Below, in pieces: positions 50,691-59,981 of a stretch of 64,000 bases of DNA (its first letter is position 1; every line of letters begins with the position of its first letter). The notes beneath the pieces were generated by a model, which was given only the letters and a program-made list of their open reading frames with translations, was not told the origin of the DNA and ran no database searches. Both the position numbers and the translations under genes were made by a program. The DNA is taken from positions 4,402,001 through 4,466,000 of the forward strand of contig NZ_CP186274.1 in assembly GCF_049331405.1 (NCBI RefSeq), given 5' to 3'. Origin of the DNA: PoT sp049331405 (GTDB lineage Bacteria; Planctomycetota; Planctomycetia; Isosphaerales; Isosphaeraceae).

Positions 50691-51278
50691 TCAACGGTTG
50701 CGTGGAGGGCGGCTGTTCCCTCGCCCTTCCCCGAGCAGCGAGGCCGCGAGATTGCGGAGATCCGCAGCCTCCTCAGGCTTGCCCAGGCCCTCATAGCAGG
50801 CGATGAGCCCATCGATGGCGTCGTAGAAAGGTTGGTTCGCCAGGCGATGGCGCGGCAGGCGGCCATCGAAGCCGGGCGGGATGGCGCGCTGTGCGAGTTC
50901 GAAGCCGTAGCCGAAGTGTCCCCGGGCGAGTGCCGGGTCGTTGAATTCCTCGAGAGCAATCCGGCCGAGGGCCACGTGGACCCAGAGATTGTCGCCACAG
51001 CCCTGAAGGGCGTATCGCAAGGCGTCTCGGGCCGCCTCGGGGTCGCCGGCCTCGCGAAGCTCGATCCCTTCGGCGTAATCGAGTTCCATCTCCTCGACGC
51101 AGCGCGGGTGTTTAAGCTCGAAGTCGCGGCCTCCAATGCACCTCAGGTTGAGGCCGCCACTCTTCTTCGGGACGCTCGGGGGTCGTGGCCCGCCGGGTGG
51201 GCGAGGCCCTTTGCCGTCAGGTCTTCGCTTCGGAGGGCGATTCGCACCTCCGCCATTCTCTCCCCCAGGGTTCGGCAT
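50691..51278 (-). CDS. TPR-like small protein
   Basis: A 195-aa protein with a Pro/Gly/Arg-rich, probably disordered N-terminus (about 1-45) and a helical region. 'YAEGIELREAGDPEAARDALRYALQ' (quoted in part: 'AEGIELREAGDPEAARDALR'), 'VHVALGRIALEEFNDPALARGHF' and 'IACYEGLGKPEEAADLRNLA' have tetratricopeptide-like spacing, so a protein-binding role is likely. No catalytic motif or export signal. The start at 51278 follows GAAGGTG; the ORF reaches 51356. It is followed by no terminator of its own. The name of the partner is not readable from context. Confidence 0.7.
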   Translation of the reverse strand: MPNPGGENGGGANRPPKRRPDGKGPRPPGGPRPPSVPKKSGGLNLRCIGGRDFELKHPRCVEEMELDYAEGIELREAGDPEAARDALRYALQGCGDNLWVHVALGRIALEEFNDPALARGHFGYGFELAQRAIPPGFDGRLPRHRLANQPFYDAIDGLIACYEGLGKPEEAADLRNLAASLLGEGRGNSRPPRNR

Positions 51279-51385
51279 AATCTCGGCACCTTCTCGCCCG
51301 TGAGGAGTTCCCTTGCCCTCTTTGCGGCGATCTCCAGGATATCCGACGATCGCCAATCGCGACGAGTCCTTGATGGTATTCCAGG

Positions 51386-51421
51386 AAAAAAGGGCAGGCC
51401 CCGTCGTTTCGAGGCCTGCCC
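51386..51421 (-). terminator. Strong terminator of the fadB operon
   Basis: GGGCAGGCC (51392-51400) pairs with GGCCTGCCC (51413-51421), followed on the minus strand by six T's (51391-51386). It lies 27 bp after the FadB-type gene. Confidence 0.9.
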
Positions 51422-51448
51422 TGGATTCAACGTTTTCGAGCGAGCCGA

Positions 51449-53620
51449 TCAGGCCGTGACCATCCTGGGGGCGGCGATGCCCTTGGGGGTCGGGTAGAAG
51501 GTCGTCCCCTGCTGGGCGTGCTGCAGGAGCGTCTGGGTGGGCTCGAATCGCTTGCCGAGTGAGGCAAACCGCTCCAGCCGATCAACGATCCGCTCGGCGC
51601 CCTCGGCGTCGGCCCATCGGAGGATGCCGCCTCGGAAGGGCGGGAAGCCGATCCCGAGGATCACGCCCATATCGACGTCCGCCGGCTCGCGCACAACGCC
51701 TTCCTCCAGCACGCGGGTCGCCTCGAGCAGCATCGGGAAGATGAGCCGGTCCACGATCTCCTCGGGGCTCGTGCTCGTCCCGGAATTTTCCACCCGATGC
51801 TTCGCGAGCAAGGTGTCGAACGCGGGGTCGGCGACGGGCTTCTTGCCTCCGTGCTTGCGGAAGCCGGAGCCCGACTTCTGCCCCAGCCTTCCGGCCTTGA
51901 GCAGATCCTTCAGGAGCCCCGGGGCCGAGGCCCGGTCGGGATAGGCGGCGGCGAGGACGCTGCCGGCATAGAACGACGTGTCGATCCCCACCAAATCCTG
52001 GAGGGCAATCGGGCCCATCGGCATGCCGAACTTCGTCGCGGCGGCGTCGATGGCATCCATCGGCACCCCTTCCTGGAGCAGGATGAGCGCCTCGTTCATG
52101 TAAGGGAACAAGACGCGGTTGACCAGGAACCCTGCGCAGTCCTTCACCACGATCGGCGTCTTCCGGATCCGCTTGGCAAGCGCGACGATCGTCGCAACAG
52201 TGTCATCCGAGGTCTTCTCACCCCGGACCACCTCGACCAGCTCCATGCGATCGACCGGGTTGAAGAAGTGCATCCCGATGAAACGGTCGGGATGGGGGAC
52301 CGACTCGGCCATCCTGGTGATCGAGATCGTCGAGGTGTTGCTGGCCAGGATCGCCCCGTCGCGAAGCACGCCCTTAAGTTGCTCGTAGGTCGCCTTCTTC
52401 GCGGACTCGTCCTCAGTAATCGCCTCGATGACGACGTCGCGGTCGGCGAGGATGCCCGGCGAGGTCGCCGTGCTCAGCCTGGAGAGCATATCCGCCATGT
52501 CCTTGGGGGTCGCCCGGCCGATCTTGATCCGGCTCGCAACGACATCCTGGGCGCGCTGCATCCCCGCGGCGAGCCTGGCGTCATCAACATCGACGATCGC
52601 CGCCGGGATGCCCGAACGAGCATGCGCGGCCGCGATCCCCGAGCCCATGAGCCCCGCGCCGATGACGCCGACGCGCTCGACCTTGCGAGGCGTCACGTCC
52701 GTGCGATCGACGCCCGAATCCCGGTCGAGCCGGTTCTTCATGAAGAAGACGGCGATCAGGTTGGCGGCGATGGGAGTGCCCATCACGGTCAGGGCCACCT
52801 GCTTCTCGACATCGAGCCCCTGGTCGAGGGGCAGGCTGCTCCCCTTCTGGATCGCCTCCAGGGCCGCGAGGGGTGCGGGATACTGCCCCTTGGTCTTACC
52901 CGCAATCTGTCCCTTGGCCACCGAGAAGGCGAACATCTGCTGGTCGAGCCTCAACTTCAAACGCCCGCTCAGCTTTTCGCGACGCTTCACCCACACCCCG
53001 GAGTCTCGGAGGTACTCGATCCGACGGACCCCGTCCTCGATCAGCTTGTCGACGGGGACGGCGTCGAACGCCAGCCCGAGCTCCACGGCCTTCCTGGCGT
53101 TGACCGGCTCTCCGCCGCAAACGAATTCGATGGCGTTGAGCCCCATCAGGCGTGGAAGCCTCTGCGTGCCTCCCCACGCGGGGATCAGGCCGAGTTTGGT
53201 CTCGGGGCAGGCGATCTTCGTCTCGGGCGAATCCGAGGCGATCCGGTCGTCCATCGAGACGACGAGTTCAGTGCCGCCCCCCATGCAATTGCCGTCGATC
53301 AGGGCGACGGTCGGGAACGGCAGGCGGCTGACCTTGGTAAACAGTTGATGACCGAAGTCGATGGCCTGCTCGATGTGCTCTCGAGGCGAATAGGCCAGTG
53401 CGCCAAGCTCATTGAGGTCGGCCCCCGCGATGAACTGGCCTCGCTTCCCGCTCCGGAAGAGGAGCCCTCGGAGGTCGGTCCGCGACTCGAGCTGGGCGAC
53501 GAACCTGGCGAGCTCGGCGAGCACGCCGCGGGAAAGCGTGTTCACCTTCTTACCCGGCAGGTCCAGGGTCAGTAGGGCGATCTTGTCGTCCCGCTCTTCG
53601 AGTTGAAATGCGTCGGACAT
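51449..53620 (-). CDS. FadB/FadJ-type bifunctional beta-oxidation protein
   Basis: A 723-aa fusion of enoyl-CoA hydratase and 3-hydroxyacyl-CoA dehydrogenase. N-terminal crotonase part: oxyanion 'FIAGADLNELG', 'GGGTELVVSMD' and 'PETKLGLIPAWGGTQRLPRL' with both catalytic Glu residues. Dehydrogenase part: NAD loop 'VGVIGAGLMGSGIAAAHA', 'HFFNPVDRMELVEVVRG' (catalytic His) and 'VKDCAGFLVNRVLFPYMNEA'. This is the FadB/FadJ alpha-chain layout. No thiolase (FadA/FadI) gene lies in the window. It is last of three minus-strand genes with a FabD-like and an acyl-CoA dehydrogenase gene upstream. The ATG at 53620 follows a G-rich site; the open frame extends to 53692. Confidence 0.93.
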   Translation of the reverse strand: MSDAFQLEERDDKIALLTLDLPGKKVNTLSRGVLAELARFVAQLESRTDLRGLLFRSGKRGQFIAGADLNELGALAYSPREHIEQAIDFGHQLFTKVSRLPFPTVALIDGNCMGGGTELVVSMDDRIASDSPETKIACPETKLGLIPAWGGTQRLPRLMGLNAIEFVCGGEPVNARKAVELGLAFDAVPVDKLIEDGVRRIEYLRDSGVWVKRREKLSGRLKLRLDQQMFAFSVAKGQIAGKTKGQYPAPLAALEAIQKGSSLPLDQGLDVEKQVALTVMGTPIAANLIAVFFMKNRLDRDSGVDRTDVTPRKVERVGVIGAGLMGSGIAAAHARSGIPAAIVDVDDARLAAGMQRAQDVVASRIKIGRATPKDMADMLSRLSTATSPGILADRDVVIEAITEDESAKKATYEQLKGVLRDGAILASNTSTISITRMAESVPHPDRFIGMHFFNPVDRMELVEVVRGEKTSDDTVATIVALAKRIRKTPIVVKDCAGFLVNRVLFPYMNEALILLQEGVPMDAIDAAATKFGMPMGPIALQDLVGIDTSFYAGSVLAAAYPDRASAPGLLKDLLKAGRLGQKSGSGFRKHGGKKPVADPAFDTLLAKHRVENSGTSTSPEEIVDRLIFPMLLEATRVLEEGVVREPADVDMGVILGIGFPPFRGGILRWADAEGAERIVDRLERFASLGKRFEPTQTLLQHAQQGTTFYPTPKGIAAPRMVTA

Positions 53621-53728
53621 CGCGACCCCCGTATCTTTGCAAGAATTGAGATATGTTGAATCGGAAATATTTCGGCTCGTCGAGTGTCCCATGGGAAGTG
53701 CCTCGACGAGCCGGCCGGACGCCTGAAC

Positions 53729-55648
53729 TCAGGCGGCCGGGTCGTTCTGATAGGGCATCAGGATCGCCTCGGGCTCGATGCCGGCGATGGCCTGGAACCC
53801 GCCGTTGGCGACGGTCTCCCCCAGCTTCGTGACGGCCCGGAGATAGGCGTCGGTCGGACGCTTACCCGAGAGCTTGCGCCGGAGGTCCTGGCAGAGGATG
53901 TCCGCCGCGGCCTGGACCACCGGGCTCGACTGCCTGGTTCCCCAGCAGCTCGTGGCCAGGATCACGACCATGTCCTGGATCCGCTGCGAGAGCTCGGCCA
54001 TCCGGCACTGGCGGTCGGCCAGGCGGAGTTGATGCTTGCGCATCACGCCGTCGACCTCGAACCGACTGCGCTGGAGGGCCTTCATGGCGAAGCGAGCATG
54101 ATCCGCGAGGGGACCGGTCGCGTCAACGGTCGGGATCGAGCTCCCGAACGGCATGTGCTCGCGGAACCACCAGCCGGCGTAGGGGACCAGGGCACTCCGC
54201 AAGGCCCAGGCATGCGCCGGGTTCAACGGATTGGGCTGGCGGATGCCCGCCGCATGCAGGGCCAGTCCGATCGGCTCGAAGTAGTGCTTGCCATGGTCCT
54301 TGATCAAGGACTTGAAGAAGGCCATCCCCAGCATCTCCCCTTCCCCTTCATAGATGCAGGGGGCGAGATACTCGTGGACGTTGTCGCCGAAAAGGTGCCC
54401 GTGCAGGAATGCGCGACCGCCGTGGGTCTTCATGAACAGCTCGACGGCCGCTTCCTTCTGCGCCTCGCTGCCGAAGATCTTGGCGATGATGCATTCCATC
54501 TCGCCGCGATAACCCTGGTCGAGCAGCCCCGCGCACCAGTCGACGAGGGCATCCGCCCCGACGATCAGAGCCGCGAGCCGTCCGATCCGACGCTTGACCA
54601 GCTCTCTCGTGTCGATCGCCGCGCCATAGGTCCGTCGGAAATGGGCCCAGGGGAGCATGTTCGCCAGCATCGTCCGCATGGTGCCGGCCGCGACCGAGCA
54701 GAGGGCTACGCGACCCAAGTTCAGGCCGTGATAGGCGATCGTCAGGCCGTCGCCGCGAGTCGGTTCGAGCAGGTTCTCCTTCGGGACGCGGAAGTCCTGA
54801 AACTTCAATCCATTGTTATACGAGTGTTTAAGCGCATGGAGCCCGTAGGGCACGATCTGGAAATGCTCATCCTCGCGCTCGGGCAGGTCGGCGATCAGGA
54901 CCGCCGGCTTCCCCTCGATCAGGCAGACGAGCCCGATCGTCCGCCCCGGGACGGCGTTGGTGATGAAGAGCTTCTCGCCGTTGACGACGTATTCGTCCCC
55001 TTCGAGCCTGGCAGTCGTCCGCAAGGCCGTGAGGTCCGAGCCCGCGCAGGGCTCCGTGAGGGCGAAGCCGGAGAGCCGTTCGCCGCGAGCCAGCTTGGGC
55101 AGATGCCGAGACTTCTGCTCGGCCGAGCCGAAGGTCCGCAGAGGGTCGACCGCGCCGATGCAACCGTGGACCGAGGCGAGCCCGGCGACGGTTGGGTCGA
55201 TGGTCGCCATCCTGGTCAGGAACCGGGCGAACACCGAGAACGGCATCCCCTGCCCGCCGAATCCGGGGTCGACGAGCATGCCCCAGTAGCCGGCGCCGGC
55301 GAGATCATTGAGCAAGGGGTTTGTGACCTTGCCGTGACCGTCGATCAGCGTGCTCGCCCGCTTGTGGTGGCGTACGACGGAGAGCGAACTCTCCATCGCG
55401 CGTTCCCATTTCGACTCGTCCTGCGGGTCCTGGGGCATGAAGAGATCGAGGGGGAAATCGTGCTCCCAGACCGCGCGATGCACGGGGCTCTTGGACGTCT
55501 GATAGCGTGGCGCGAAGAGGGCTTCGACTTGGTCGTCGGCCCGGTCGAGGGTCCCCGTTCGGCGTGATTCCTCACGACTCTTCCCACCCAGTTCCAGGGC
55601 GGTTTCGACGAAGGTCTGCGGCTCGAGTTCTTGGAGGTCCTGGCTCAT
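53729..55648 (-). CDS. Acyl-CoA dehydrogenase (FadE-like, long form)
   Basis: A 639-aa FAD-dependent dehydrogenase making the first double bond in beta-oxidation. Typical motifs: 'LNDLAGAGYWGMLVDPGFGG', 'LSGFALTEPCAGSDLTALRTTA', quoted in part as 'GFALTEPCAGSDLTAL', 'YVVNGEKLFITNAVPG' and 'GGRAFLHGHLFGDNVHEY' (ending helix region). Ordinary short-chain members are about 380 aa; this length matches the FadE/AidB-like long branch with extra C-terminal helices. Start: ATG at 55648 with AAGGA 9 nt upstream; two upstream Mets (55675, 55711) lack this. It lies 37 bp after the FabD-like gene and 108 bp before the FadB-type gene. Confidence 0.9.
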   Translation of the reverse strand: MSQDLQELEPQTFVETALELGGKSREESRRTGTLDRADDQVEALFAPRYQTSKSPVHRAVWEHDFPLDLFMPQDPQDESKWERAMESSLSVVRHHKRASTLIDGHGKVTNPLLNDLAGAGYWGMLVDPGFGGQGMPFSVFARFLTRMATIDPTVAGLASVHGCIGAVDPLRTFGSAEQKSRHLPKLARGERLSGFALTEPCAGSDLTALRTTARLEGDEYVVNGEKLFITNAVPGRTIGLVCLIEGKPAVLIADLPEREDEHFQIVPYGLHALKHSYNNGLKFQDFRVPKENLLEPTRGDGLTIAYHGLNLGRVALCSVAAGTMRTMLANMLPWAHFRRTYGAAIDTRELVKRRIGRLAALIVGADALVDWCAGLLDQGYRGEMECIIAKIFGSEAQKEAAVELFMKTHGGRAFLHGHLFGDNVHEYLAPCIYEGEGEMLGMAFFKSLIKDHGKHYFEPIGLALHAAGIRQPNPLNPAHAWALRSALVPYAGWWFREHMPFGSSIPTVDATGPLADHARFAMKALQRSRFEVDGVMRKHQLRLADRQCRMAELSQRIQDMVVILATSCWGTRQSSPVVQAAADILCQDLRRKLSGKRPTDAYLRAVTKLGETVANGGFQAIAGIEPEAILMPYQNDPAA

Positions 55649-55685
55649 GGTAATGATCCTTCCCTCTTCGGCCATGATTGAATCG

Positions 55686-57041
55686 TTACACCGCTTCGTG
55701 GGGCGATGCAAGCCCCTGCTGGCCCGCCCCGCGGGGGATGGACACGGCGTCCGGAGCAGTCGAGGGCTGGTGGTCGAGAAGCCAGTCCTCCAGGGTGATG
55801 TGGACGAGGAACGGCAGGCGCAACAGCGCGGCCTTGGACGGGAGCAATCGGTTCAGCCAGGCATGGCTATTCCACCCCGAGGCGAACCCCCTTCCGATCA
55901 TGTGTACATACTTTCCTCTCTGCTGCAACTGTCGCGTGACGTTGTTCTCGAGCCTGGAGAACGTCGCGGGGATCAGGTTCGGCGCGGGCCCGACGTGGAT
56001 CACCAGCTCGACGCCGCTGGACAAGGTCTTGTCGATCACGTCCCAGAGCTTCTGGGGCCGGTCCGTCCATCGGATCAGGACCTCTCGCCCTTCCGCCTCA
56101 GGGCCGGCATAACTCTGCTCGCCGGTGACGCACGAGAGGACCGGGGGCTTCGGGGCCTTCGGTAGCTCGTTCATCTGGTAGAGCATCACGGCGGCCCGGT
56201 TCGGGATCGATCGCTCCCAGATCAAGGGGGAATGGAGCGGGGGCCAGCGATTCGGGTTCCGCTTGAGGATCACCTTCTCGGAGATGAACTCCGACATCCT
56301 CTTCTCGACCCGCTCCAGGGTCTTCCCCCGGCCCAACAGCAAGGCCGTGTTCGGAGACAGATAGGCGGAGGGGCCGACCAAGCCATGCCCCTCGGCGCTC
56401 ACCGCACGGCAGAGGCGCTCGACTTCCTCGGCGGAGAGTTCCCCGCCGCGGGTGAAGAGCACGCCCAGGCTCGTGTCCTCGGCGAGTTCGGCACAATCGG
56501 GGGCGAGCCGCAGCGGGACCGGAAGCAACCCTTCCAGCGAGAAGGCCCCGCCGAAGATCAAGGCCGACATCTCACCAATGCTATACCCGAAGCACATCTT
56601 GGCATTGTGCACGGGGATGCCGTGGAACTGCTCAAGCAGCTCGAGCTGCGCGAGTTCCATGCCGACGATGGTCGCGACGTCCAAGGGGAACTTCGCGAAG
56701 GACGTCGGTTCGGATGCGACGATGTGCTCGGCGATATCGACCTTCCTGCCCAATGCATCGGAGCTGACTTCCGAGACCTTGGCGAGCTTCCGACGCACGA
56801 CCGGCCCATAGGCCGGGTGCTCGAGCAATTCGAGGCTGCGTCCGAGGTTGCTGACGTCATAGCCCCGGCAGGCAAGCGCCGCCGTGCCGATCCGCCTGGC
56901 CAAGGCCTCGCTCGTGATCTTTGAGGCCTGCATCTCGTCCGACTCATTAGGGCGGGCCTTCCCGGACGATCCCTTCGTCGCCCGCGGCTGATCCGCATCG
57001 ATCGTCGCCCAGCGCAGCCAACGCCCGTCGATGTGCTTCAT
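55686..57041 (-). CDS. FabD-like acyltransferase
   Basis: A 451-aa protein with a malonyl-CoA:ACP transacylase-like domain, longer than FabD (about 310 aa). The nucleophile elbow is 'CFGYSIGEMSALIFGGAFS' (G-Y-S-I-G), and the catalytic His is likely in 'PPLHSPLIW'. The usual N-terminal 'FPGQGSQ' that supplies the oxyanion Gln is replaced by 'CRGYDVSNLGRSLELLEHP', so the acyl substrate or mechanism may differ. An extra 80-residue C-terminus follows. The start at 57041 has GGGAG 8 nt upstream. It is first in a row with acyl-CoA dehydrogenase and FadB-type genes, which suggests a combined acyl-chain pathway. Confidence 0.82.
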   Translation of the reverse strand: MKHIDGRWLRWATIDADQPRATKGSSGKARPNESDEMQASKITSEALARRIGTAALACRGYDVSNLGRSLELLEHPAYGPVVRRKLAKVSEVSSDALGRKVDIAEHIVASEPTSFAKFPLDVATIVGMELAQLELLEQFHGIPVHNAKMCFGYSIGEMSALIFGGAFSLEGLLPVPLRLAPDCAELAEDTSLGVLFTRGGELSAEEVERLCRAVSAEGHGLVGPSAYLSPNTALLLGRGKTLERVEKRMSEFISEKVILKRNPNRWPPLHSPLIWERSIPNRAAVMLYQMNELPKAPKPPVLSCVTGEQSYAGPEAEGREVLIRWTDRPQKLWDVIDKTLSSGVELVIHVGPAPNLIPATFSRLENNVTRQLQQRGKYVHMIGRGFASGWNSHAWLNRLLPSKAALLRLPFLVHITLEDWLLDHQPSTAPDAVSIPRGAGQQGLASPHEAV

Positions 57042-57573
57042 GGGATGGCTCCCTTCGATCGGGTGACCCCGGGTCGTCTTGGCCCGGCTACATAGACTTA
57101 ATACGGGACTCGCGTCGGAACGGATCGAAATTTCGAAAACTCGAAGCCGGCCTTGCAAGCATGCGCAACGCGACCCGGACCCGGAGAACCCGCAATCGCA
57201 GGTTCATGGATCAAACATGCGCAGATAAACGATGGGAAGATGCTAACGACCCGGTCCTCGCCGTCAAGCATTGCCGGCGAGGCGACTTCCCATGACGAGC
57301 AGATGGCCGAGAAAGCCATAAAAGATTCGGACCCCGTCGGCACTTCGGCCGCTGAGGATGCCCGCGCACTGGTAAATTGTAGACCAGGCTAAGCCCAGAG
57401 AAAGGGGAAAAGAACGAAATGTTTCGATCCAGCCCTCGTTACAACCGACAAGTCCGTCGCCTCAATACCCGGGACGATTCGCCCTCAAAAGAGAAAGGCC
57501 GAGGCCCCGCATGGTGCGGGGCCTCGGCCTCGTTTCATCGCCTCGCGAAGCCTGTATCCCGAACAGGGACGGG
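57042..57573. other. Intergenic region
   Basis: About 530 bp between the FabD-like gene and transaldolase, both minus strand. It carries the transaldolase terminator (57491-57529) and presumably the promoter of the fabD-like operon. Short open frames in it show no ribosome-binding site or family match. Confidence 0.5.
57491..57529 (-). terminator. Terminator downstream of transaldolase
   Basis: A perfect 15-bp stem, GGCCGAGGCCCCGCA (57497-57511) with TGCGGGGCCTCGGCC (57515-57529), and a 3-nt loop; on the minus strand it is followed by TTTCTCTTTTG. It lies 45 bp after the transaldolase stop. Confidence 0.9.
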
Positions 57574-58545
57574 TCAGCTCCCGACCTTCTGGGTGACCAT
57601 CGACTGGGCGAACTTCTCGAGCTTGCGGGCGTCCGCGTAGAACTTGCGGATGCCGTCGCTGAGCTTGTCGACGGCCATGGCGTCTTCGTTGTGCATCCAG
57701 CGGTAGGTCTTCTCGTCGAGCTCGATCTTCTTGGCGTCGCTCGCCTTGGCGGACTCGGCGGTGAGCTTCGGCGTGACCTCGCCCGCGCCTTGCTGCAGCT
57801 TGGCGAGCAGGTCGGGGCTGATCGTCAGGAGGTCGCAGCCGGCGAGGTCCGTGATCTGCTCAACCTTGCGGAAGCTCGCGCCCATGACCTGGGTCTTGTA
57901 GCCGAACTTCTTGAAGTAGTTGTAGATCTTCGTCACCGAGGCCACGCCCGGGTCCTGGTCGGCCGGGATCTCGGCCCCCTTCTCCTTCTTGTAGTAGTCA
58001 TAAATCCGGCCGACGAACGGCGAGATCAGGGTCACGCCGGCCTCGGCGCAGGCGACGGCCTGGGCGAAGCTGAAGAGGAGGGTCAGGTTGCAGTGGATCC
58101 CTTCCTTCTCGAGCTTCTCGGCCGCCTTGATCCCCTCCCAGGTGCTGGCGATCTTGATCAGGACCCGGTTCCGGTCGATGCCGGCCTCTTCATAAAGGCC
58201 GATCAGGCGATGGGCCTTCTTGAGAGTACCTTCGGTATCAAAGCTAAGCCCAGCATCGACTTCGGTCGAGACCCGGCCCGGGATGATCTTGACGATCTCG
58301 CGGCCGAAGCCCACGAACAGCCGATCCATGAAAGCCTCGGTCTGCGCTTCCTTGCTGCCGCCGTCCTTCGCGGCGTCGCTCAGTGCCTGCTCGACGAGGT
58401 GGGCGTACTGCGGCTGCTGGGCCGCGTTGAAGAGCAGGGATGGGTTCGTCGTGGCGTCCTGCGGCTTGTACTGGGCGATGGCGTCGATGTCGCCAGTGTC
58501 CGCAACCACGGTCGTGTACTTCTTCAACGAGTCGAGAAGGCTCAT
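57574..58545 (-). CDS. tal: Transaldolase
   Basis: A 323-aa class I transaldolase of the TalB type, pentose-phosphate pathway, cytoplasmic. Motifs: 'DATTNPSLLFNAAQQP', 'GRVSTEVDAGLSFDT', the Schiff-base lysine in 'RVLIKIASTWEGIKAAEKLE' and 'GIHCNLTLLFSFAQAVACAEAG' (quoted as 'HCNLTLLFSFAQAVACAE') followed by 'SPFVGRIYDYY'. Full length and intact. It stands alone; the 178 bp upstream to the divergent membrane-protein gene should hold its promoter. Confidence 0.95.
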   Translation of the reverse strand: MSLLDSLKKYTTVVADTGDIDAIAQYKPQDATTNPSLLFNAAQQPQYAHLVEQALSDAAKDGGSKEAQTEAFMDRLFVGFGREIVKIIPGRVSTEVDAGLSFDTEGTLKKAHRLIGLYEEAGIDRNRVLIKIASTWEGIKAAEKLEKEGIHCNLTLLFSFAQAVACAEAGVTLISPFVGRIYDYYKKEKGAEIPADQDPGVASVTKIYNYFKKFGYKTQVMGASFRKVEQITDLAGCDLLTISPDLLAKLQQGAGEVTPKLTAESAKASDAKKIELDEKTYRWMHNEDAMAVDKLSDGIRKFYADARKLEKFAQSMVTQKVGS

Positions 58546-58722
58546 CTGTCAGGTTCTCCAGGGTAATTCGCCAGCGAGAACATCGATTATACTAAAATTG
58601 GCGTGAGCTAGGGATCCCCCCGCCTTCCCCGCTTCGGCGCGGCACATCGAAGACAGCCCCTCGATCCCTCAAACTCATACTCCCGGGCCGGCGAGCCCTT
58701 CCGAGCGGCCCTCTTTCCCGCT

Positions 58723-59931
58723 ATGACTAGGGCAACGACCGTCGCACGCCACCGTCTTGTCGCGCGACCTCGGCTCAAGCCCGCCTCTCGAGCGCCATGC
58801 GACCTTGCCGCGGACGCCTCCCCTTTGGATTTGAGGTTCAAACCTGTGGACACGGCCGGACCGCAGATCGCTCCCGCCGGGCGAGGCCGGATCGCCTCGC
58901 TCGACCAGTTCCGAGGCTACACGGTCGTCGGGATGCTCTTCGTCAACTTCATCGGCGGGTTCGCCGTCATGCCCGCGGTGCTCAAGCACCACAACACGTA
59001 TTGCAGCTATGCCGACACGATCATGCCGCAGTTCTTCTTCGCGGTCGGCTTCGCCTTCCGCCTGACGTTCTTGCGGCGGTTCGAGACGATCGGATATCGG
59101 GCCGCGGCGATCTCCGCCATCAAGCGGAACCTCGGGCTCCTGCTGGTCGGCTTCGTCTTCCACCACCTCGACGGCGACTACAAGAAGTGGTCCGACCTCG
59201 AGAAACTCGGCCTCGGCGGCTTCTTCGCGACGGCCTTCTCGAGGGAGATCTTCCAGACCCTCGTCCACATCGCCTTGGCCTCGATCTGGGTCCTGCCCGT
59301 GATCGCCCGAGGCCCCATGGTGCGAGTCGCCTACCTCGTCGCGAGTGCCCTGCTCCACCTCGGGCTCTCGTACGGGTTCTACTTCGACTTCGCCTGGAAA
59401 CGACCGGTCATCGACGGCGGCCCGCTCGGCTTCCTCTCGTGGTCGATCCCTGTGCTGGTCGGCTCCCTCGCCTACGATATCGTCGTGAGTGCCAAAGGTC
59501 ACGCGGTCGCCCGCCTCGCCGCGTGGTCGATCGTATTGATGGGGCTCGGATATGCCCTGTCGTGCATGGACGGCTCGCTCGCCTCGCCCCCCTTCTTCCC
59601 CCCCTCACGGCCGATCGACCTCTGGACGATGAGTCAGCGCACGGGAAGCATCAGCTACCTCATCTTCTCGGCCGGGTTCTCACTCGCGGTATATGCGATC
59701 TTCGTCGTCCTCTGCGACCGAGCGGGCCTGCAAGCGGGGATCTTCCGCACCTTCGGCCAGAATGCCCTCGTCACCTACCTGCTGCACGGGATGATCGGAG
59801 GCGCGATCAAGCCGTTCGTCCCCAACGACTCTCCGCTCTGGTACGTGGGCGCGGCGGTCGGCCTCTACTTCCTGATCAATTATCTCTTCATTCGATCGCT
59901 CGAGCGCGACGGCATCCACCTTCGCCTCTGA
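58723..59931 (+). CDS. DUF5009/HGSNAT-like membrane protein
   Basis: A 402-aa polytopic protein with about ten hydrophobic helices. 'RIASLDQFRGYTVVGMLFVNF' (given as 'ASLDQFRGYTVVGMLFVN') is the start motif of heparan-alpha-glucosaminide N-acetyltransferase-like/DUF5009 proteins (compare 'SLDALRGFD'), and 'FGQNALVTYLLHGMIGG' is their late helix pattern. Such enzymes transfer acetyl groups across the membrane to sugars; the His usually needed is not clearly placed here. Start: the ATG at 58723 has no ribosome-binding site, whereas a GTG at 58846 has GAGG 9 nt upstream and begins closer to the first helix, so the true start may be 58846. It lies 50 bp upstream of the next membrane-protein gene. 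Confidence 0.82.
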   Translation: MTRATTVARHRLVARPRLKPASRAPCDLAADASPLDLRFKPVDTAGPQIAPAGRGRIASLDQFRGYTVVGMLFVNFIGGFAVMPAVLKHHNTYCSYADTIMPQFFFAVGFAFRLTFLRRFETIGYRAAAISAIKRNLGLLLVGFVFHHLDGDYKKWSDLEKLGLGGFFATAFSREIFQTLVHIALASIWVLPVIARGPMVRVAYLVASALLHLGLSYGFYFDFAWKRPVIDGGPLGFLSWSIPVLVGSLAYDIVVSAKGHAVARLAAWSIVLMGLGYALSCMDGSLASPPFFPPSRPIDLWTMSQRTGSISYLIFSAGFSLAVYAIFVVLCDRAGLQAGIFRTFGQNALVTYLLHGMIGGAIKPFVPNDSPLWYVGAAVGLYFLINYLFIRSLERDGIHLRL

Positions 59932-59981
59932 CCGGCCCCATTACGTTCCCCCCCGACCCTTGCCGACGAGGTGTCACCATC

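Noticed and set aside
53684..55567. 627-codon open frame opposite the acyl-CoA dehydrogenase gene
   Set aside because: Antisense shadow of a well-supported gene with no family match.
58797..59981. A 921-aa protein starting at 58797
   Set aside because: The first 395 codons overlap the DUF5009 gene in another frame and are Arg/Pro-rich; the real gene begins at 59982.
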